Shown here: piece by piece, positions 54,327 through 62,335 of the stretch
How positions within the stretch are numbered: position 1 is the first letter of the stretch
Layout of the letters: each line of letters begins with the position of its first letter
Source: Microbacterium testaceum StLB037
Lineage (GTDB): Bacteria; Actinomycetota; Actinomycetes; Actinomycetales; Microbacteriaceae
Direction: 5' to 3'
Length of the DNA stretch: 64,000 bases
Assembly (NCBI RefSeq): GCF_008763945.1
Contig: NZ_VTQH01000003.1
Location: forward strand, 434,001 to 498,000
Position numbers and translations under genes: made by a program
The notes under the pieces: generated by a model
Databases searched by the model: none
What the model saw: only the letters and a program-made list of their open reading frames with translations
What the model was told of the DNA's origin: nothing

Positions 54327-55325
54327 ATGAACGACTTGTCCCTGGGAAACCGTCTGCTGCACGCTTCCGCGCTCGAGGTGGTGACGGGGCTTCTGTCGTC
54401 CCCGGTGATCTGCTTCGTCGTGGCTGTCGCACTTGCCGTCGTCGTGGCATTGTCCCGACGTCGCACCGGGGGATCCGGTGTGCCCCGCGGCGAGAGCATC
54501 GCCCTGGGGATGATCGCGGGCACCGTCGTATTGGGGTGGATCGCAGACGTCGTCCTGCGCGGGTACGTCTTCGACATGTCGGCGACGGTCTCGTGGTGGC
54601 GGTTCGCCGTACCGCCCGTCATCGCCGCGGCGGGCCTTCTCCTCTTCGCAGCCACGCGGAGGACGCCCCATCCGAGGCGTCCCGTCGACGCCGGGTCGGT
54701 CTCCCGCCGGACGTGGACGACCTTCGGCCCGCGCTACGGCGTGGTGAGCCTCGCCGCCTTGACGGTGGTGACCATCGTCGTCACCGTCGTCTTCGGACGC
54801 ATGTCGTTCGCGTTCGATCCGGGCCTGGCGGCGCACGTCGCGCTGCAGGTTCCGAATACCGGCGAAGCGCCCGTCGTCACGGTCTTCCCCGGCTGGGCGT
54901 ACGGCATTCCGCTCATCGTCTCCGTGCTGCTGCTGGCCGCGGCGACTGTTCTGGGGCTGCACCGCAACGCGCGCCGGCCGTTCTCCGCCCATCTTTCGAC
55001 CGGTTCGGAACGTGCGCACCGATCGGGCGCGGCCCGGAACGTGACGGCGATCGCGATCGGTGTCGTCTCGATCGCGCTGGCGGGTCTGCTGCGGATGGCG
55101 CGTCGGGGAGTGGCCTCGTCGATGGTGAGGATGACCGACTCCGGGGCCGAATCGGCGGTGACCGTCGACATCCCTCACGCGGACCTGCTCACGATCGGCG
55201 GATTCCTCGCGCCCCTGCTGGAAATCGGCGGATGCGCCCTTCTCGCCCTGCTGGTCCTGCGCGCTCTCGGGCTCGGCGTGACCGCGATCCGCCGTTCCTC
55301 CGACCGGGTCGAGGTCGTCGCGTGA
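54327..55325 (+). CDS. Multi-pass membrane protein, target of adjacent GntR regulator
   Basis: The 332-residue product has about six hydrophobic helices (about 18-40, 55-75, 88-108, 145-165, 193-212 and 288-315) separated by basic loops. I do not recognise a transporter family. Gene pairs of an integral membrane protein with a YtrA-type GntR regulator are common in Firmicutes and actinobacteria and often respond to cell-wall-active compounds; that link is inference. Its stop overlaps the regulator start (GTGA). Confidence 0.8.
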   Translation: MNDLSLGNRLLHASALEVVTGLLSSPVICFVVAVALAVVVALSRRRTGGSGVPRGESIALGMIAGTVVLGWIADVVLRGYVFDMSATVSWWRFAVPPVIAAAGLLLFAATRRTPHPRRPVDAGSVSRRTWTTFGPRYGVVSLAALTVVTIVVTVVFGRMSFAFDPGLAAHVALQVPNTGEAPVVTVFPGWAYGIPLIVSVLLLAAATVLGLHRNARRPFSAHLSTGSERAHRSGAARNVTAIAIGVVSIALAGLLRMARRGVASSMVRMTDSGAESAVTVDIPHADLLTIGGFLAPLLEIGGCALLALLVLRALGLGVTAIRRSSDRVEVVA

Positions 55326-55687
55326 AAGACGCACCCCCCGTCGAGACGACGAGCACGCCGACCGACGTGCAGCGGCTGTTCCGCGGATTGATCGGAACGG
55401 GACGGCTGGGAAGCGGCGAACGGCTTCCGACGGTGCGCCAGGCCGCCGAGGATTTCGGCGTCGCGCCGGGCACCGTCCAGAAGGCGTACCGCGCCCTTGA
55501 AGCCGAGGGCCTCATCGTCAGCCGTGTCGGCTCCGGCACGAGAGTCGCCCCGGGAGTGGCGGTCGTGTCGGCGGGAATGGCCCGCCAGCTGCGCGCGATC
55601 ATCGAAGCGGCCTCGGCCGACGGCGTCGAGATCGAGACCCTCGTCGATGTCCTCCGCTTGCTGGGGGACGACGCGCGTTCCTCGTGA
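55322..55687 (+). CDS. GntR-family regulator, YtrA subgroup
   Basis: The 121-residue product has a GntR winged helix (about 15-78; LPTVRQAAEDFGVAPGTVQKAY, split, is the recognition region) and only a short helical tail, which defines the YtrA subgroup without a large effector domain. It is translationally coupled to the upstream membrane protein gene and probably represses that operon through the inverted repeat at 54273-54313. Confidence 0.9.
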   Translation: MKDAPPVETTSTPTDVQRLFRGLIGTGRLGSGERLPTVRQAAEDFGVAPGTVQKAYRALEAEGLIVSRVGSGTRVAPGVAVVSAGMARQLRAIIEAASADGVEIETLVDVLRLLGDDARSS

Positions 55688-55763
55688 GGTTCGCCGCTGA
55701 GGCCTCGCGCCGCGTCGTACGATCGACGGTGGCTCCCGCCCGGGGGTTCGCGAGAGGAGCGCC

Positions 55764-56705
55764 GTGTCGGAGCGGGGGTCGGTCGGTCTGGCCGTCGGGG
55801 GAGCGGTGCTCATCGGCGCCCTCACCGCGCTGCAGGCGCGCATCAACGGCAGTCTCGGTGCCGAGCTCGGGGACGGTTTCGTCGCCGCCGCGATCTCCTT
55901 CAGCTCGGGCCTGGTCATCCTCGTCGCCCTGTCGACCTTGATTCCCGAGGGGCGACGCGGGTTCGGGCGCCTGGTGGCCGGCATCCGGTCTCGATCCATC
56001 CCGCCGTGGATGCTGCTCGGCGGCCTGGTCGGGGCGTTCACGGTCGCCAGTCAGGGCTTGACCGTCGCGACGATCGGGGTGGCGCTGTTCACCGTCGGCT
56101 TCGTCGCCGGACAGACCACCGGAGGGCTCGTGCTCGACCGCATCGGGTACGGACCGGCCGGGGTCGTCCCGGTGACCGTCCGCCGACTGATCGGCGCGCT
56201 CCTGGCCATCGCCGGCGTGGTCGTGTGCCTCTCCGGGGACTCCCTGGGCGGCGTCCCCCTCTGGATGCTCGTCGTGCCGGCCGTCGCCGGTGCCGGCGTG
56301 GCGTGGCAACAGGGGACGAATGGGCGGCTGCGCGTTCGCGTCGAGAGTCCGCTGACCGCCACCCTCGTGAACTTCATCGGGGGCACCGTGGTGCTGCTGG
56401 TGGCCGCCGGTGTGCACGTCGCCTTCGTGGGAGCGCCGCGCACCGTGCCGTCCGAGCCCTGGTTGTACCTCGGTGGAGCCGTCGGCGTGATCTACATCTT
56501 CTTGTCGTCTGTCGTCGTGCGCCGCACGGGGGTGCTGCTGCTCGGCCTCGGCTCGGTCGTGGGGCTCCTGTCCACCTCGGTGCTGCTCGACGCGCTGTGG
56601 CCGGCACCGGCGGCACCGTCGACCGTGGTGGCTCTGCTGGCCGCGGCCGTGGCGATCGCGGGGGTCGTCGTCGCCGCGGTGCCCGTCCGGCGTCGCTCCC
56701 GCTGA
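55764..56705 (+). CDS. DMT-family transporter of the YdcZ/DUF606 type
   Basis: The 313-residue product has two copies of the five-helix YdcZ unit (about 5-150 and 155-305); each begins with the conserved pattern of a helix ending in QARING or QQGTNGR. Single-domain YdcZ proteins work as pairs; this is the fused form. The substrate is unknown. GAGAGGAGC precedes the GTG start. A terminator follows 30 bp after the stop. Confidence 0.9.
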   Translation: MSERGSVGLAVGGAVLIGALTALQARINGSLGAELGDGFVAAAISFSSGLVILVALSTLIPEGRRGFGRLVAGIRSRSIPPWMLLGGLVGAFTVASQGLTVATIGVALFTVGFVAGQTTGGLVLDRIGYGPAGVVPVTVRRLIGALLAIAGVVVCLSGDSLGGVPLWMLVVPAVAGAGVAWQQGTNGRLRVRVESPLTATLVNFIGGTVVLLVAAGVHVAFVGAPRTVPSEPWLYLGGAVGVIYIFLSSVVVRRTGVLLLGLGSVVGLLSTSVLLDALWPAPAAPSTVVALLAAAVAIAGVVVAAVPVRRRSR

Positions 56706-56734
56706 GCCGCGGACGAGGGGCCGGCCAAGACGAC

Positions 56735-56769
56735 GACGCCGCCGAGGACCGGAGTCCCGCGGCGGCGTC
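56735..56769. terminator. Bidirectional terminator
   Basis: A 10-bp stem GACGCCGCCG/CGGCGGCGTC with a nested 4-bp GGAC-CGGA-GTCC hairpin between convergent genes. Confidence 0.75.
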
Positions 56770-56782
56770 CATCGGATGCAGG

Positions 56783-57352
56783 TCAGAGACGCGTCTCGTC
56801 GACCGTGCGCTTCTTCTTGCCTCCGGGCATGCGCGACAGGTGCTTCGCGGCATCCACCGTCTTGCGACGCGCGGGGCGGGTGCGCGGGGGCTTGCCGCCG
56901 ACGTACAGCCAACCGAGCAGGACTTCGCCCTTCTCGAGCCCGTGGGCCTTCGCGAGCACCTTGCTGCGGGTGTTGTCGTCGGTGCGCCAGAACACGCCGA
57001 AGCCCGCCTCGTCGAGCACGAGGCTAAGCATGTGGGCGACTCCGGATGCCACGGCCTCCTGCTCCCACGCGGGGATCTTCTTCGAGCGGAGATTCGCCAC
57101 GACGGCGATGATGAGCGGCGCACGGCGCGGCTTGGAGGAGTGGCCCTTCTTGCCGTCCGCCTTGTTGAGTGCGCGGGCGAGGATGTCGCGGTCGGCGCCG
57201 CGGATCTCGATGAGCCGCCAGGGCTTCAGACTCTTGTGATCGGCCACGCGACCGGCCGCGGCGACGAACGCCTCGAGCTCGGGGCCGGTGGGGGCCAGGT
57301 CGGTGACCTTCGACCACGACCGGCGATCGCGCATCGCCTCGAGTGCGCTCAC
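56783..57352 (-). CDS. Nitroreductase-family protein
   Basis: The 189-residue product has the FMN-dependent nitroreductase layout: MRDRRSWSKVTD at the start, KSLKPWRLIEIRG contacting FMN, and AVASGVAHMLSLVLDEAGFGVFWRT (split) at the dimer interface, with FxVGxPP-like LYVGGKPPRTRP near the end. It should reduce quinones or nitro compounds with NAD(P)H. The GTG start overlaps the msrB stop (GTGA), suggesting a joint role in oxidative stress. The basic Arg/Lys C-terminal tail is longer than usual. Confidence 0.9.
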   Translation of the reverse strand: MSALEAMRDRRSWSKVTDLAPTGPELEAFVAAAGRVADHKSLKPWRLIEIRGADRDILARALNKADGKKGHSSKPRRAPLIIAVVANLRSKKIPAWEQEAVASGVAHMLSLVLDEAGFGVFWRTDDNTRSKVLAKAHGLEKGEVLLGWLYVGGKPPRTRPARRKTVDAAKHLSRMPGGKKKRTVDETRL

Positions 57353-57756
57353 GCCTTGTCTTCGGGGGTGAAGCTGAGCGACAGCGAGTTCATGCAGTAG
57401 CGGTCGCCGGTGGGGGTGCCGAAACCGTCGGGGAAGACGTGACCCAGGTGCGAGCCGCAGTTCGCGCACCGCACCTCGGTGCGCTGCATGCCGTGGCTGT
57501 TGTCTTCGATGAGCTCGACCGCCTCGGGGCGCACGGACTCGTAGAAGCTCGGCCACCCGCAGTGCGAGTCGAACTTCGTGCCGCTCTGGAACAGCTCCGC
57601 TCCGCACGCGGCGCAGGCGTACAGACCGGCGCGGCTCTCGTCGAGCAGCTCCCCGGTCCAGGCGCGTTCGGTTCCCGCCTGGCGGAGCACGGCGTACTGC
57701 TCCGGGCTGAGCTCGGCGCGCCACTGATCGTCGGACTTGTCGACGGCGTAGGTCAT
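57349..57756 (-). CDS. msrB: Peptide methionine-R-sulfoxide reductase MsrB
   Basis: The 135-residue enzyme has the zinc Cys pairs (CAAC and CANC), the substrate motif GWPSF and the catalytic Cys in RYCMNS. It reduces R-methionine sulfoxide in proteins. ATG at 57756 is chosen because GGAG lies 8 bases upstream; GTG 57762 is too close to that site. It is co-translated with a nitroreductase gene. Confidence 0.96.
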   Translation of the reverse strand: MTYAVDKSDDQWRAELSPEQYAVLRQAGTERAWTGELLDESRAGLYACAACGAELFQSGTKFDSHCGWPSFYESVRPEAVELIEDNSHGMQRTEVRCANCGSHLGHVFPDGFGTPTGDRYCMNSLSLSFTPEDKA

Positions 57757-57828
57757 GTTCACTCTCCTTCTTCGCCTCCATTCTCTCGTGCCCGACGGCG
57801 GTCAGGTCGTGACGGCATAATCTCCCGG

Positions 57829-58818
57829 GTGACTCAGGATGCCGTGACCGCCGTCGCCGACCGCTACCGACGCTTCGCCCGAGACGAGGCGCCCGGACGC
57901 TCGGCCGTCTACGAGGCATGGGGCCATCGCGTCGCGGACGATCCCGCGGTGGGGGCCGTGCTCGCGCGCATCCCGGAGACGCGGAGACAGCCGCCGCTGG
58001 TGTTCGCCGTCCTGCGTCTGCAGGGTGCGCCGCTCGACGACGTCGATACATGGGCCTCGTGGGTTCTCGCGCACGCCGACGCGATCGTCGACGAGTGCGC
58101 TCGCCGGAGCGTGCAGACCAACGAACCCCTCCGCTGCGCGGCCCTGCTGCCGGCACTGTCGCTGATCGAGGGACCCATCGCCCTGCTCGAGGTGGGAGCG
58201 AGCGCCGGACTCTGCCTCTACCCCGACCGGTACTCGTACCGGTACCGCCGCGGCGACGAGGTCGTCGCGCTCGACCCCGTCGACGGGCCGAGCGACGTCG
58301 TCCTCGACAGCGCGCTCGACGGTCGCCCCGACCTCCGCCTCCCCGAGGTCGTTTGGCGGGCGGGCATCGATCTGTCCCCGCTCGACGCGCGATCACCCGG
58401 GGACCGCGCGTGGCTCACCACCCTCGTGTGGCCGGGGGAGGAGGGGCGGCGGGAACGCATCGAGGGGGCCCTCGACATCGCGGCATCGGATCCCCCCGTG
58501 CTGGTCGCCGGAGACGGCGCCGAGGCCCTCCCCGCGCTCGCCGCTGAGGCGCCCGCCGGGGCTACCCTGGTCGTGACGACGCCGGGTGTGCTGGCACACG
58601 TGCCGCGGGTGCACCGGGCGGCGGTGATCGATGCGGCACGATCGGCGGGTCGATGGATCACCCTCGACGCGCCCGGCCTACACGACGGGTGGGCGCGGCG
58701 CCCCCAGCTCTCGCGGGGCGGGTTCGCCCTGGCGGTGGACGGCGATGCGGTCGCGGAGGTGGACCCTCTCGGGGCGTGGGTGGCGTGGCATCCGGGATCG
58801 GGGTTCTCGGCGCAGTAG
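57829..58818 (+). CDS. DUF2332 family protein
   Basis: The 329-residue product matches the DUF2332 pattern: RYRRFARDEA at the start, the conserved core LLEVGASAGLCLYPDRYSY (about residue 125), the acidic WRAGIDLSPLD block and the end segment LDAPGLHDGW. The ASAGL core looks like a SAM-binding loop, so a methyltransferase-like fold is possible. No function is established. TAATCT ends 5 bases before the GTG, again close to the leaderless pattern. Confidence 0.85.
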   Translation: MTQDAVTAVADRYRRFARDEAPGRSAVYEAWGHRVADDPAVGAVLARIPETRRQPPLVFAVLRLQGAPLDDVDTWASWVLAHADAIVDECARRSVQTNEPLRCAALLPALSLIEGPIALLEVGASAGLCLYPDRYSYRYRRGDEVVALDPVDGPSDVVLDSALDGRPDLRLPEVVWRAGIDLSPLDARSPGDRAWLTTLVWPGEEGRRERIEGALDIAASDPPVLVAGDGAEALPALAAEAPAGATLVVTTPGVLAHVPRVHRAAVIDAARSAGRWITLDAPGLHDGWARRPQLSRGGFALAVDGDAVAEVDPLGAWVAWHPGSGFSAQ

Positions 58819-58821
58819 CGT
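58816..58821 (+). promoter_or_regulatory. Probable -10 box of leaderless DUF3263 mRNA
   Basis: TAGCGT is at -12 to -7 relative to the GTG at 58828 and overlaps the stop codon of the DUF2332 gene. Confidence 0.45.
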
Positions 58822-58827
58822 GACGTC

Positions 58828-59082
58828 GTGCCTCTGTCGGACCGTGACCTCGCCTTCCTCGCCTTCGAGGGGGAATGGCGCCGTCACGCGGGCGCCAAGG
58901 AGGAGGCCATCCGCGCCGAGTTCTCGCTCACGCCCGCTCGGTACTACCAGCTGCTCGGACGCCTGATCGACACCCCCGAGGCGCTCGCATACGACCCGAT
59001 GCTGGTGCGACGTCTGCGACGTCGACGCGACGAGGCGGCCGCTCAGCACCGCGCGCGCCTGGGTCGCACGGCGGCACGCTGA
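58828..59082 (+). CDS. DUF3263 protein (small helix-turn-helix-like)
   Basis: The 84-residue product has the DUF3263 pattern: LAFEGEWRRHAGAKEEAIR, FSLTPARYYQLLGRLIDTP and LRRRRDEA. The central part resembles a helix-turn-helix, and the basic Arg cluster fits nucleic acid binding. In actinobacteria it commonly precedes a LytR_C-domain gene, as here 35 bp downstream. Function is unknown. Confidence 0.88.
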   Translation: MPLSDRDLAFLAFEGEWRRHAGAKEEAIRAEFSLTPARYYQLLGRLIDTPEALAYDPMLVRRLRRRRDEAAAQHRARLGRTAAR

Positions 59083-59105
59083 CAGGCTCGCCCCGGCGCG
59101 ACCGA

Positions 59106-59111
59106 TAGCAT
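59106..59111 (+). promoter_or_regulatory. Probable -10 box of leaderless LytR_C mRNA
   Basis: TAGCAT is at -12 to -7 relative to the ATG at 59118. Confidence 0.5.
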
Positions 59112-59117
59112 CGTCCA

Positions 59118-59720
59118 ATGGCCAGATCGACCTTCCCTCGGGATCGCTTCGACGACCTGCCGGCCGAATCCGGCCGCGTCGGCGCCCACCGGGCCGTCGC
59201 TCCACGACTGCGCGGGTGGATCGTGTTCCTGTGGGCCGCGATCGCCACGCTCGTGCTCATCATCGCCGGCATCTTCGCGACGCTCGTCGTCTCGGGGCGC
59301 ATCTCGCTCGGGTCCGACGACGCTCCGACCCCGGTCGCCTCGGCGGAGCAGACCACCCCGGCCGTGGTCGACACCTCGTACTCCGTCGTGGTGCTGAACG
59401 GCACGCCCGACAGCGGTCTCGCCGCCTCGGTGCGCGATCAGATCGTGGCGGCGGGGTGGAGCGGCGAATCCGTCGAGACCGGCAACTCCGACAGCACCGA
59501 TTTCGCCGACACGACGATCTACTACCGCCTCGCCGGCGACGAAGCGGCGGCAGAGGGGCTGGCGCAGACCATCGGCGGGGCGCAGATCGCTCAGAGCGAC
59601 TTCCTGCAGCCGACGGACGACCCCAACACCCCCGACGACGAGAGCGACGTCAAGCGACTGATCGTGGTCATCGGTCTCGACCGCGCGTCGGGCGCCGCGT
59701 CCGCATCGCCCGCCTCCTGA
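59118..59720 (+). CDS. Membrane protein with extracellular LytR C-terminal domain
   Basis: The 200-residue product has a cytoplasmic N-terminus of about 32 residues, one membrane helix (about 33-58, WIVFLWAAIATLVLIIAGIF), a linker and a LytR_C domain (about 88-180; VVVLNGTPDSGLAASV). In full LytR-CpsA-Psr proteins this domain follows the wall-polymer ligase; alone it probably binds or modulates cell-wall assembly. It follows DUF3263, a common pairing. A short hairpin lies after the stop. Confidence 0.9.
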   Translation: MARSTFPRDRFDDLPAESGRVGAHRAVAPRLRGWIVFLWAAIATLVLIIAGIFATLVVSGRISLGSDDAPTPVASAEQTTPAVVDTSYSVVVLNGTPDSGLAASVRDQIVAAGWSGESVETGNSDSTDFADTTIYYRLAGDEAAAEGLAQTIGGAQIAQSDFLQPTDDPNTPDDESDVKRLIVVIGLDRASGAASASPAS

Positions 59721-59730
59721 CGCGGCGGTG

Positions 59731-59748
59731 GCCGCGTGTTTCCGCGGC
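59731..59748 (+). terminator. Short hairpin after LytR_C gene
   Basis: GCCGCG pairs with CGCGGC around TGTTTC; weak but well placed. Confidence 0.4.
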
Positions 59749-59815
59749 GTAACAAGTTGGGTGCACGCGCGTCAACAATGCTCGCGAACCCCGATTCGGT
59801 GGCATCCCCCGTGCT

Positions 59816-59821
59816 TACGAT
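59816..59821 (+). promoter_or_regulatory. Probable -10 element of cspA
   Basis: TACGAT lies 30 bp before the cspA ATG, giving a short conventional leader with AGGAGA as ribosome site. Confidence 0.45.
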
Positions 59822-59851
59822 GACCTCGTCGTTCAGCAACAGGAGATTCGC

Positions 59852-60052
59852 ATGACGCAGGGCACTGTCAAATGGTTCAACGCCGAGAAGGGTTTCGGCT
59901 TCATCACCGTCGATGACGGGCAGGACGTGTTCGTCCACTACTCGAGCATCGAGATGTCGGGCTTCCGCGTCCTCGAGGAGGGGCAGGCCGTCGAATTCAC
60001 GGTCGGCACCGGCCAGAAGGGCCCGCAGGCGGAGTCCGTGCGACTGGCCTGA
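59852..60052 (+). CDS. cspA: Cold-shock protein CspA family
   Basis: The 66-residue protein is a single OB-fold cold-shock domain with RNP1 (GFGFITV) and RNP2 (VFVHYS) RNA-binding motifs. It binds single-stranded nucleic acid and acts as an RNA chaperone. AGGAGA precedes the ATG at normal spacing, and the leader is short, unlike the long thermosensor leaders of enterobacterial cspA. A strong terminator follows. Confidence 0.97.
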   Translation: MTQGTVKWFNAEKGFGFITVDDGQDVFVHYSSIEMSGFRVLEEGQAVEFTVGTGQKGPQAESVRLA

Positions 60053-60061
60053 GCGCTGATG

Positions 60062-60100
60062 GAACGCCGCGGCATCCGAGTTCCGGATGCCGCGGCGTTC
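60062..60100 (+). terminator. cspA terminator built from an inverted GGATGCC pair
   Basis: A perfect 17-bp stem (60062-60078 with 60084-60100) with a 5-nt loop, its inner arms being GGCATCC and GGATGCC. Confidence 0.92.
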
Positions 60101-60123
60101 GACGTTTCGAGGGCGGGACGTGG

Positions 60124-60150
60124 CTTGCACTCCCCAGGGGCGAGTGCCAG
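60124..60150 (+). promoter_or_regulatory. CIRCE element 1 (HrcA site)
   Basis: CTTGCACTC-N9-GAGTGCCAG differs from the consensus TTAGCACTC-N9-GAGTGCTAA at a few outer positions. A possible -35 TTGCAC lies in its left arm. Confidence 0.75.
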
Positions 60151-60155
60151 AATGA

Positions 60156-61841
<1,686 letters not shown>

Positions 61842-61858
61842 TCCACGCTGACGCCTGA

Positions 61859-61888
61859 GAACGCCCCCTCCTTCGGGAGGGGGCGTTC
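61859..61888 (+). terminator. groEL terminator
   Basis: A perfect 13-bp stem GAACGCCCCCTCC with TTCG tetraloop, followed by TT, 18 bp after the stop. Confidence 0.93.
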
Positions 61889-61978
61889 TTCGTTGTGGGG
61901 GATGGGGTGACATGCGACGGAGGGTGAGATCTCTCATCTCTGATTCAGGTCATGGGGTCGGGGACTACGATCACCCGA

Positions 61979-62335
61979 GTGACAGACCTCTTCTCTTCTC
62001 GTGAAGCCGAGGCCTGCGTCGAAGGTGCTGATTCCGGGAGAAAAAATCACGCGCATTTCCCCACTGTCACCCTCGGAGGACACTGGAAAATCCGCGTCAC
62101 CCGCGACTTTCTCGAAGCGGTGGCGGAGATTGAGAAATTACCCGACATTGACGCAACCACGAGTCCCTATTTGCTGACGCTCTCTCGGTCTGGAGTACGA
62201 ACTTCTGCATTCGTCACACTTATTCCTCGCGCGAATGGCACGTGGAGCGCCACTATCGGCGATCTGCGAGAAAGCAGCGAGGTCCGCGAGACGATAGCGG
62301 GCTACCGATCCTGTTCGTGGCGAAACCCCGCTTGA
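61979..62335 (+). CDS. Hypothetical protein of lower GC content
   Basis: The 118-residue soluble product (MTDLFSSREAEACVEGADS at its start) has no recognised family. Codons are richer in A and T at third positions than in any neighbouring gene (for example AAA, AAT, ATT and AGA codons), suggesting recent acquisition. TACGAT ends 7 bases before GTG 61979, which supports that start over the in-frame ATG at 61952. The stop lies directly next to the convergent kinase gene stop. Confidence 0.55.
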   Translation: MTDLFSSREAEACVEGADSGRKNHAHFPTVTLGGHWKIRVTRDFLEAVAEIEKLPDIDATTSPYLLTLSRSGVRTSAFVTLIPRANGTWSATIGDLRESSEVRETIAGYRSCSWRNPA

